DNA of 64,000 bases from Halorhabdus sp. CBA1104. GTDB lineage: Archaea; Halobacteriota; Halobacteria; Halobacteriales; Haloarculaceae. The translations under genes and the position numbers were made by a program. The DNA lies in assembly GCF_009690625.1 (NCBI RefSeq), contig NZ_CP033878.1, positions 1,612,001-1,676,000 of the forward strand, given 5' to 3'. Positions 57,952 to 64,000 of the stretch are shown piece after piece (position 1 is the stretch's first letter; the number at the start of each line of letters is the position of its first letter). The notes beneath the pieces are model-generated. The model was not told the DNA's origin. It saw nothing but the letters and a program-made list of their open reading frames with translations, and made no database searches.

Positions 57952-59071
57952 GTCTGTTCCTGTGTCGCCTCCCGTGCGCGATCGATCAACTCCTCGGCAC
58001 CGCGATCGGCCAGATCCAACGCCATCTCGCGGGCTGCCTCGGCGTGTCGTCTAGCGGGCAGTTCTCGGCGATCGCTCACTTCCTCGGTGCCGTCCCCGGA
58101 GAGCACGCGGACGGTCGTCGAGACGACTCGGCCCTGCAAGACCGCATAGACGCCGATCGGCGCGACACAGCCCCCGCCAAGCGTTTCCAGAATCGTCCGC
58201 TCGACGGTTACCTCGACGCGTGAAGGAGGGTGGTCGATCGAGCTACGGACCTCTTCGGTGACGTCTTCGTCGGTTGCAACGACAGCGAGAGCCCCCTGAC
58301 CTGGCGCCGGCACGAACTCACGGGGGGCAATCGCTGGAACTGGAGGTGGTGGGTCAACCCGAGGCGATCGAGCCCCGCCTCCGCGAGGACGATCGCGTCG
58401 TAGGTCGTCTCGATGTCGCGTTCGAGTGCCTGGCGCTCTATTTCGGCGAGGCCGTTGAACCACGCCTCGGCAGAACTATCGTCTGGGTCGTCGCTTCCAT
58501 CGTCGTCGGTTGTCGCGTCGCCGTCCGCTGACTCAGCCGTCTCTTCTTCGGCGGCCAGTCGATCGGCGTGTTCGGCCTGCAGCGACGGGGCTAGGAGCTT
58601 CTCGACGCGCGTGTCGACGTTCCCTCGGAGTGGTTGGACGTCGAGGTCGGGACGAGTCGCAAGCAACTGGGCTTTGCGGCGCAAGCTCGACGTACCGACA
58701 GTCGCGCCGGAGTCGAGGTCTTCGAGGGCTGTTCCGTCGGGACTCACCAGAACGTCGTTGGCAGGTGCGCGCTCGGGGACCGCCGCGACGACGAGATCGG
58801 AGCGGTCCTCGGTCGGGACATCCTTCAGGGAGTGGACGGCGAGATCGGCCTCGCCATCGAGCACCCGCTCGTCGAGGCTGTGGACGAACGCGCCCGTCTT
58901 CCCCAACCGATGGATGAGTTCGTCGCGAATGCGGTCGCCGGCCGTCTCGACTTCCAGCAGTTCGACATCTTGTCGACGACTGGCCAGGGCCTCACGGACC
59001 GAACTCGCCTGGCGAGTCGCCAGATCCGACCCACGTGTCGCCACCTGGAGTGTCGTAGAACGATCGCTCAT
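57948..59071 (-). CDS. hemC: Hydroxymethylbilane synthase (porphobilinogen deaminase), frameshifted as sequenced
   Basis: About 374 aa after restoring one base. LQVATRGSDLATRQASSVRE, LGKTGAFVHSLDERVLDGEA and AVHSLKDVPTEDRSDLVVAA, GTSSLRRKAQLLATRPDLDV are the family blocks. Residues about 170-205 are an acidic insertion (AEEETAESADGDATTDDDGS). The frame breaks in a G6 run (58322-58327; C6 on the coding strand): restoring one base gives QFQRLPPREFVPAPGQGALA, joining ETLGGGCVAPIGVYA with the dipyrromethane cofactor Cys. ATG 59071 preferred over one 12 nt upstream. Likely a base-calling deletion since the gene is needed for all tetrapyrroles. Confidence 0.92.
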
Positions 59072-59176
59072 TATCGAGACCATCTTCGGCCAAGCGGGAT
59101 AACCCCACCGCTCGACTGTCGCCGAAACGGGACAGTGCGGCCCGTCGAAACCGTAGAGTGATACTCCGCAGGCGGA

Positions 59177-59722
59177 TCAATACGGTTCGTCTTTTAGGCC
59201 GAGACCGTACGCGATCGCGTTCGTCGAGAGATGCAAAAGCGGAGTCAGCAAGACGACAACCAGGAGAACGCCGGGCGTGAAGGTGTCGGCGAACCAGGTA
59301 GGAACGAAGAGGGCAGCGAGCGCCAGCGCGCCGACGACGAAATCAAGTTGGTCGAGACCAGGCACTGGCGCGCCGCGTTCCCGGTCGAGACGGCGCTTGA
59401 TGAACGACGCCGCGATATCACCCACCATCGCTCCGAACGCGAGTGCGAGTGCAGCGAAGAGCGGAAATCCCGGCACGTCGACACCGATCACAGCGGCGAC
59501 TGTCGGTCCGATTCGGTCGAGGATGAGCGCCAAGCCGACACCCGCGGCGGTCCCCGCCGCCGTCCCACGCCAGGTTTTGCCGTCGCCGAGGGCGCGCGCC
59601 CCACCAAGGGTCCGGCCGCCGTCGATCGGCCGGCCGCCACCCGCAAGCACCGCGGCATTGTTCGGGACGTACGCCGGCAACATCGCCCAGACAGCGACAA
59701 CGACGACCGACAGCCATGACAT
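59177..59722 (-). CDS. carS: CDP-archaeol synthase CarS
   Basis: 181 aa. [20 protein letters not shown], then [36 protein letters not shown] and [15 protein letters not shown] are the DUF46/CarS blocks, with five hydrophobic helices. Activates unsaturated archaeal phosphatidate with CTP for polar-lipid synthesis. A minus-strand TATA-like CACTTAAGGG (59748-59757) lies 30 nt upstream of the ATG. Confidence 0.93.
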   Translation of the reverse strand: MSWLSVVVVAVWAMLPAYVPNNAAVLAGGGRPIDGGRTLGGARALGDGKTWRGTAAGTAAGVGLALILDRIGPTVAAVIGVDVPGFPLFAALALAFGAMVGDIAASFIKRRLDRERGAPVPGLDQLDFVVGALALAALFVPTWFADTFTPGVLLVVVLLTPLLHLSTNAIAYGLGLKDEPY

Positions 59723-59747
59723 ACTGTCCCGAGATACGAACGCCGGC

Positions 59748-59757
59748 CCTTAAGTGC
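59748..59757 (-). promoter_or_regulatory. TATA-like box of carS
   Basis: CACTTAAGGG centred 30 nt upstream of the carS ATG at 59722, in the 98-nt divergent region. Confidence 0.4.
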
Positions 59758-59790
59758 TGATCGTTCGGTAGCGAGGGTGTCTCCGAATGG

Positions 59791-59797
59791 ATTAAGG
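59791..59797 (+). promoter_or_regulatory. TATA-like box of the first GIDGDG membrane protein
   Basis: ATTAAGG, centred 27 nt upstream of the ATG at 59821. Confidence 0.4.
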
Positions 59798-59820
59798 CTC
59801 ACGACACCGCCGGGAATTGC

Positions 59821-60252
59821 ATGGGCAGTCAGAATTGGGCCGGTCTGGACACGCTCAGCGAGAGACTGTCGGGTTTGCGAGTCGTCCTCGCGGGGGCAGC
59901 AGTCGTCGCCGTCGCTGCCTGGCTCCCCTGGGCACGCATCGAGTCGATCGGGACGGTGACCGGCATCGACGGCGACGGCTTTTTGACACTCATGCTTTCG
60001 ACTGCTATCGCCGGCCTGCTGGGAACCCGCGAGTGGGGCCGCATCGAACAGGCTGCAGTCGCCGTGATCGGCCTGCTCGTGCTCGCGCTCGTCTGGAAGT
60101 TCGTGACGGATCCGGCAACACCCATCCTGGCGAGTGGCGACCCCAACGCAGCCGGGAAGTCACTGTCACCGGTCTACGGGCTCTATCTCACCGTATTCGG
60201 TGGTATCACGATCGTCGGAGGCAGTCTCTGGGCGGCAGTGGGAGACGGCTGA
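59821..60252 (+). CDS. Haloarchaeal membrane protein, GIDGDG family, copy 1
   Basis: 143 aa with four hydrophobic helices. After the first helix comes WLPWARIESIGTVTGIDGDG, a short exposed loop that also occurs in the next gene, followed by FLTLMLSTAIAGLLGTREWG. LSPVYGLYLTVFGGITIVGG ends the protein. Function unknown. Paralogous to the gene at 60303. Confidence 0.75.
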   Translation: MGSQNWAGLDTLSERLSGLRVVLAGAAVVAVAAWLPWARIESIGTVTGIDGDGFLTLMLSTAIAGLLGTREWGRIEQAAVAVIGLLVLALVWKFVTDPATPILASGDPNAAGKSLSPVYGLYLTVFGGITIVGGSLWAAVGDG

Positions 60253-60271
60253 CAGTCGACCGCCCCCGCAG

Positions 60272-60279
60272 CTATAAGG
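60272..60279 (+). promoter_or_regulatory. TATA box of the second GIDGDG membrane protein
   Basis: CTATAAGG, centred 27 nt upstream of ATG 60303, in the 50-nt gap; so the two paralogues are separately promoted. Confidence 0.5.
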
Positions 60280-60302
60280 ACCGGTGGGCGGAAGTGGGGC
60301 TG

Positions 60303-60794
60303 ATGGCAGGCCAGCAACCACAACGATCGAGACAGTCACAGACAGGCCGATTCAGCCGGAGTGAACAGATCGCGCTCGGCAGCGTGGCAGCCGTAACGAT
60401 CGGGGCGTTTCTTCCCTGGATCACGGCGTCGGCATTCGGCACGAGCGTCTCGGTCAACGGCATCGACGGCGACGGCGTATTCACCTTGGGCATGGCGATT
60501 GTCGCTGCCGTCCTCGTCGTTGCCCGAAACTGGGACCGGATCAATACGTTCGCTATCGGCGGGTTAGGCGTATTGATCACCGCATTCAGTATCCTCTATA
60601 TTGTCGACCCCGCGTTCGGTATCGAAGAGAGTGGTGCGATGGCCGAAGCCGCAAAGGAGATGCTGAATCCGGGGATCGGCCTGTACGTGACGCTGCTTGG
60701 CGGGGTCGGTCTGATCGCCGCCAGCGTGCTCGATCGCCTGCGAGGGAGCGACTCGGCCCCTGAACAGCAGTCCCAGCAGCCACCCCAGCTTTGA
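60303..60794 (+). CDS. Haloarchaeal membrane protein, GIDGDG family, copy 2
   Basis: 163 aa. A polar Gln/Arg/Ser-rich N-terminus (1-22), then four helices with FLPWITASAFGTSVSVNGID and GDGVFTLGMAIVAAVLVVAR in the place equivalent to the first copy, an extra acidic loop (DPAFGIEESGAMAEAAKEML) and a Gln/Pro-rich tail. Unknown function; a tandem duplication of the preceding gene with diverged ends. Confidence 0.75.
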   Translation: MAGQQPQRSRQSQTGRFSRSEQIALGSVAAVTIGAFLPWITASAFGTSVSVNGIDGDGVFTLGMAIVAAVLVVARNWDRINTFAIGGLGVLITAFSILYIVDPAFGIEESGAMAEAAKEMLNPGIGLYVTLLGGVGLIAASVLDRLRGSDSAPEQQSQQPPQL

Positions 60795-60819
60795 ACTGTT
60801 CCAGCCCGTAGGTGCGGAC

Positions 60820-61014
60820 ATGAGCGTTTCGGGGCTGTGTACGGTCTGTGAAAGCGAGAGCGCCGAATACACTTGCGGTCGCTGTGGGTCACTCGTCTGT
60901 GAGGTCCACTACGATCCGACGGTCGGTTTCTGCGTCGAGTGTGCCGGAGAGATCGGTAACAGTCGACCTGGCGACACCGACCAGCCTGACGATGGTGACA
61001 CCTACCGGTTCTGA
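60820..61014 (+). CDS. Small zinc-ribbon/HIT-like protein
   Basis: 64 aa. GLCTVCESESAEYTCGRCGS followed by LVCEVHYDPTVGFCVECAG: seven Cys and one His in CxxC-type pairs, close to the zf-HIT or B-box arrangement binding two zinc ions. The tail is acidic. It follows the paralogous membrane proteins by 25 nt and overlaps the end of the sensor gene on the other strand by 13 nt. Confidence 0.75.
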   Translation: MSVSGLCTVCESESAEYTCGRCGSLVCEVHYDPTVGFCVECAGEIGNSRPGDTDQPDDGDTYRF

Positions 61015-61712
61015 TCGCCTGCGTCGAAGAGCCCGACAGCCAGCCATCCCAGAACGGAAGCGACGCCGTTGAAGACGTGCAGGGCGACCAGCAAGACGAC
61101 CGCGCCGACGACCGACGCCACCAGTGCCTCGGGTGCAGTGTCGATGAGAACCATGTCGAACCCACCAGTGCTGAGAGAGTTCTCGACTTCCATCGGTCCA
61201 AGGGTGATCATCGAGCCGTCGCCGCCCAGGAACTGATAGCGGACACCCGGAATCCAGAAGACCAGCGGCGCGACCAGCAGCGCGAGGGGGATGATCAGCC
61301 CGGTCGTGAGCGCGATAAACAGGATGACGCCGACGACGAATTGCGCCAGAAAGTACGCGACCAGACCGTAGTTCCGCGGAGTTGCCACGATCGTTTTGGC
61401 GTACTCAGTCACCGACAACGCACTCGGGTCGGTCGGCGTCCAGTCGACATCGACCCCGAGGAGGCCGTCCGCGATACGCGCTTCGATTACGCCCGCGTAA
61501 TCGGCGGCGACGAGGACGCCGATCAAGATCGGCACGCCAACGAGCAACGGGAGCAAGACAATACCCAGGACGATGCCGGTGAAAAAGAGCGTGAAGTAGG
61601 CGATCCCCAGCGGAAACCGCAAGAAAAGATACGCGAGATTACGGTACGTTTGTTCGGCCGCGACGATGCTGACGATCCGGCCGAGCAATGAGGGACTTTG
61701 ACTGGCTGTCAT
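61002..61712 (-). CDS. Membrane protein with putative sensor domain (PF13796-like)
   Basis: 236 aa. QTYRNLAYLFLRFPLGIAYF is the classic start of the putative-sensor family, followed by LLPLLVGVPILIGVLVAADY, RNYGLVAYFLAQFVVGVILF and VALHVFNGVASVLGWLAVGL. Four or more helices; no kinase domain is attached. ATG 61712 is supported by a minus-strand TATA (TTGGTATACC, 61733-61742) 26 nt upstream; a GTG 12 nt upstream is also in frame. Confidence 0.8.
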   Translation of the reverse strand: MTASQSPSLLGRIVSIVAAEQTYRNLAYLFLRFPLGIAYFTLFFTGIVLGIVLLPLLVGVPILIGVLVAADYAGVIEARIADGLLGVDVDWTPTDPSALSVTEYAKTIVATPRNYGLVAYFLAQFVVGVILFIALTTGLIIPLALLVAPLVFWIPGVRYQFLGGDGSMITLGPMEVENSLSTGGFDMVLIDTAPEALVASVVGAVVLLVALHVFNGVASVLGWLAVGLFDAGDQNR

Positions 61713-61732
61713 CGAGTGAATCACCGATCGCC

Positions 61733-61742
61733 AGGTATACCA
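61733..61742 (-). promoter_or_regulatory. TATA-like box of the sensor-domain gene
   Basis: TTGGTATACC, centred 26 nt upstream of the ATG at 61712. Confidence 0.4.
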
Positions 61743-61786
61743 AAAGGAGTGCCGGGTTGTTCGCCGCTCAAGTCTGCGTAACGTTT

Positions 61787-62638
61787 TTAGGCATCGCGGT
61801 GGCGGTTCAGCCGGCGCTTGAGTCGCTTTGCAGCCTCCCCCGCGGCCCGATAGTACGCGTCGGGATCCGGCTTGCCCGGTCCACCGGCCTCCTCGCCCGC
61901 AAAGATGATCCCGCGTGATGAGTTCACGAGCCCGACACGTGTGTCGGTCCCACTCTCGGCGAGCCCGTATTCGACGGCCGCTTCAGCGTCGCCACCCTGG
62001 GCGCCGACGCCGGGCACGAGGAATGGGAGGTCAGGCACCTGTTCGCGAAGCGTTTCGAGCTCTTCCGGCGCGGTCGCACCGACGACGAGGCCGACGTTAC
62101 CGTTCCGATTCCACAGGTCTGCCAACGCGGCCACGCGCTCATAAAGCGTGTCGCCGCCGTCGAGTTCCAGGTCCTGTAGGTCCGCCCCACCCTGATTCGA
62201 GGTCCGACAGAGGACGAACACGCCTGCCTCCTGGCGGGAGAGAAACGGCTCCAGAGAGTCCCGGCCGAGATAGGGGTTGACGGTGATTGCATCGGCATCG
62301 AGACCCCCACTGTCGAGGGCGCTCGCGTACTTGCGTGCCGTATTCCCGATGTCGGCCCGCTTTGCGTCTAAGAGGACGGGTACATCCTTGCCGTGGGCGT
62401 AGGCGATGGTCTCTTCGAGGGCGCGCCAGCCGTCACGGTCCTCGTAGAAGGCGGCGTTGGGCTTGTAGGCCGCGGCGTGTTCGTGGGTCGCGTCGATGAT
62501 CCGGCGGTTGAACGCCCAACGGGGAAGGTCGCGATCGGCGAGATGGGCGGGCAGGCGGTCTGGATCGGGATCGAGACCAACCGAAAGAACGCTGTCGACC
62601 GCATCGATCCGGGCGGCCAGTCGCTCGAAGAAGTCCAT
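61787..62638 (-). CDS. pyrF: Orotidine 5'-phosphate decarboxylase (type 2)
   Basis: 283 aa, larger than the 210-230 aa classic archaeal enzyme and like the type 2 family. VLSVGLDPDPDRLPAHLADR, VPVLLDAKRADIGNTARKYA with the catalytic Lys-Asp pair, ITVNPYLGRDSLEPFLSRQE and LVPGVGAQGGDAEAAVEYGL. Makes UMP, the last step of pyrimidine synthesis. A minus-strand TATA (GAAATACTTGAG, 62662-62673) is 29 nt upstream. Confidence 0.94.
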   Translation of the reverse strand: MDFFERLAARIDAVDSVLSVGLDPDPDRLPAHLADRDLPRWAFNRRIIDATHEHAAAYKPNAAFYEDRDGWRALEETIAYAHGKDVPVLLDAKRADIGNTARKYASALDSGGLDADAITVNPYLGRDSLEPFLSRQEAGVFVLCRTSNQGGADLQDLELDGGDTLYERVAALADLWNRNGNVGLVVGATAPEELETLREQVPDLPFLVPGVGAQGGDAEAAVEYGLAESGTDTRVGLVNSSRGIIFAGEEAGGPGKPDPDAYYRAAGEAAKRLKRRLNRHRDA

Positions 62639-62661
62639 GCGGGGGCAACCGGCCGGGGCGA

Positions 62662-62673
62662 CTCAAGTATTTC
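62662..62673 (-). promoter_or_regulatory. TATA-like box of pyrF
   Basis: GAAATACTTGAG, centred 29 nt upstream of the pyrF ATG (62638). Confidence 0.4.
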
Positions 62674-62737
62674 CATCGCCCACGCGAGCGGATCGAACGG
62701 GAAGACTCAATTACTCACGTCAGGTTAGGCCTATCTG

Positions 62738-63397
62738 ATGACACTCGCGGCGGTGGTGTTCGACTTAGACGAGACGCTCGCCGTGACGACCCGCGACCGC
62801 CAACGATTGCTCGCGGACACGGCGACTGCGGCCGGGTTAGAACCGATCGAGTACGGCACGTACGAACGCGCCCACCGGGAATCCGTGACGGGCGACACTC
62901 GCGCGCGGATCTTCGAAACGCTCATCGACGACGAATCGATCGACCCCCACGCCGTCGCCGAGACCTACCGGGGCGTGGTCAACGAGCACTTAGAACCGAT
63001 CGAGGGGGCCGAAGCGTTGCTCACCCAACTCACCACGGGAGCCGGCTACCGCGTCGGCGTCCTGACTGACGGTCCCGAGCGCGCCCAGTGCTCGAAAATC
63101 GAGAAACTAGGATGGGGAGACCTCCTTGACGCGACCGTCGTCACCGGACGTATGGAGACGCGCAAGCCCGATCCGGTCGCCTTCGAAGCGGTGCTTGGGG
63201 CCCTGTCTGTCGACGCCGACCAAGCAGTCTACGTCGGCGACAAGCCGGAAGCTGACGTCGAAGGAGCACTCGACGCCGGCATGCGGGCGATCCAGGTCCT
63301 CTATCAGGGCGGCCCGGACCCCCATCCGCGCGCCGACGCTCACATCGAACGGGAGAATCTCGGCACGGAATTGCCGGCGGTCGTCGAATCACTGTAA
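62738..63397 (+). CDS. HAD-superfamily phosphatase
   Basis: 219 aa. Motif I VVFDLDETLAVTTRDR, motif II VLTDGPERAQCSKIEKLG, motif III and IV region MRKP-like METRKPDPVAF and VYVGDKPEADVEGALDAG. A C1-type cap lies between motifs I and II. Substrate unknown; small phosphomonoesters are typical. A TATA-like CAATTACTC (62708-62716) lies 26 nt upstream, so it diverges from pyrF with its own promoter. Confidence 0.88.
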   Translation: MTLAAVVFDLDETLAVTTRDRQRLLADTATAAGLEPIEYGTYERAHRESVTGDTRARIFETLIDDESIDPHAVAETYRGVVNEHLEPIEGAEALLTQLTTGAGYRVGVLTDGPERAQCSKIEKLGWGDLLDATVVTGRMETRKPDPVAFEAVLGALSVDADQAVYVGDKPEADVEGALDAGMRAIQVLYQGGPDPHPRADAHIERENLGTELPAVVESL

Positions 63398-63414
63398 CGA
63401 ACGGACGGCAGTAC

Positions 63415-63756
63415 TCACGGCAAGCGATCGACGACCGCGACGAGCAGATCGACGGCAGCCTTCGTTTCCGCGGCCGAGTCGACGACGACCACGACTGGGC
63501 CTTCCGTCTCCTCGACTTCGAGACTGGTATGTTCGGCAGCCGATCGAACGGCTGTTGTGCCTTCGGGAAATCGTATCTCGACGCCCGTTTCGCGGGGAAC
63601 TATCTCGGCCAGTGGGCTCTCATCGCAGACGATCGTCGTATCGTCCCCTGTCGCCTCGATCGAGAAGCGTTCGAGGCCGGCCGTCTCGCGGCCGTCGATC
63701 TCCGCACGGAGGACCTCAGCAATGCGGTCGCCGTCGGGAAGCCGATCCCGAACCAT
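63415..63756 (-). CDS. Hypothetical protein
   Basis: 113 aa. MVRDRLPDGDRIAEVLRAEI, a short helix, then a mainly beta part with FSIEATGDDTTIVCDESPLA, VEIRFPEGTTAVRSAAEHTS and VVVVVDSAAETKAAVDLLVA. No known family. ATG 63756 is one base after the stop of the upstream gene, so the two are coupled; longer in-frame sequence reads through the neighbour and is rejected. Confidence 0.7.
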   Translation of the reverse strand: MVRDRLPDGDRIAEVLRAEIDGRETAGLERFSIEATGDDTTIVCDESPLAEIVPRETGVEIRFPEGTTAVRSAAEHTSLEVEETEGPVVVVVDSAAETKAAVDLLVAVVDRLP

Positions 63757-63757
63757 C

Positions 63758-63994
63758 TCAGCGCCCCTCGATCGCTTGGTTTGGGGCCTCACTGACGTCG
63801 ATACCCTGGCGGCGAGCGTAGAGGACAGCCGCGGCTTCCAGCGTGATCGCGAGGTCTGACTGGAGGCCGTTGATGGCCGCGACGGCTTCCTGTTTGTCGA
63901 TGCCTTCGGCGAGGAGTGCATCGAGAACGCGTTCGAACGTCGAACGCTCCCGGAGGATGGACTCGTCGGGGACGAAATCAGGTGGGACCGTCAC
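63758..63994 (-). CDS. Small hypothetical protein, possibly incomplete at the window edge
   Basis: 78 aa from a GTG at 63994; an upstream start outside the window cannot be excluded. FVPDESILRERSTFERVLDA, then LLAEGIDKQEAVAAINGLQS and DLAITLEAAAVLYARRQGID: helical, cytoplasmic, no motif recognised. Directly upstream of, and coupled to, the gene at 63415. Confidence 0.6.
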   Translation of the reverse strand: MTVPPDFVPDESILRERSTFERVLDALLAEGIDKQEAVAAINGLQSDLAITLEAAAVLYARRQGIDVSEAPNQAIEGR

Positions 63995-64000
63995 CGAAGC

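Overview
The window is a GC-rich haloarchaeal chromosome segment (class Halobacteria; genus not determinable by eye). The support is consistent: acidic proteins with Asp/Glu-rich insertions, archaeal-only genes (srp19, gatE, mptE, carS, cobY, archaeal-type cobT), a PGF-CTERM substrate-binding protein, TATA-like boxes 26-32 nt upstream of many start codons (mostly leaderless style), and long runs of ATGA/GTGA overlaps. It is a dense chromosomal region. One lower-GC accessory stretch lies at about 48.5-56.4 kb. I see no rRNA, tRNA or CRISPR array.

Layout. 1-9.9 kb, minus strand: the start of srp19 and a ten-gene late cobalamin/salvage operon, btuF-cbiB-cobS-cobY-cobT-cobD-cbiZ-cbiA-cobA-cbiP. 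It diverges from btuCD (9.98-12.35 kb), and the two operons share one symmetric AT-rich promoter core. 12.4-17.6 kb: a MaoC-like hydratase, cytochrome oxidase subunit II, a half-CtaA/CtaB fusion, a CxxC membrane protein and an ABC-2 exporter. 17.6-23.5 kb: a HicBA-like pair, fumC, a lipoprotein, gatE and small unknowns. 23.5-31.2 kb: a SpoU methyltransferase, folP-mptE, msrB, uvrC and small haloarchaeal genes. 31.3-34.9 kb: two tandem paralogous ABC-2 ATPase/permease pairs. 35-43.5 kb: an M29 aminopeptidase, NAD-dependent DNA ligase, a zinc MDR dehydrogenase, a class V aminotransferase and metY-metX. 43.5-48.5 kb: a DedA protein, a rubredoxin-like protein, panE, a NifU C-domain protein and a DHH phosphoesterase. 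48.5-56.4 kb: accessory region with an MMPL/RND exporter plus small membrane protein plus HTH regulator, a CopD-like membrane protein, a second HTH regulator and an IS4-type transposase. 56.4-64 kb: hemC-sumT-hemD, carS, two paralogous membrane proteins, a small zinc protein, a sensor-domain membrane protein, pyrF, a HAD phosphatase and two small unknowns.

Functional picture. The cob operon plus btuCDF imports corrinoids, remodels them (CbiZ, CobY, CobS, CobT) and can amidate and adenosylate late precursors; no corrin-ring contraction gene is present here. HemC, HemD and SUMT at 57-59 kb supply uroporphyrinogen III and precorrin-2. The cox/cta/ABC block looks like oxidase assembly.

A data-quality point matters to any reader. 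Five otherwise conserved genes (gatE, one ABC ATPase, one ABC permease, metY twice, hemC) are broken, each break repairable by one base in or beside a G/C homopolymer. I read these as base-calling deletions rather than true pseudogenes and annotate the genes at full span. hicA has a comparable problem in a TG repeat.
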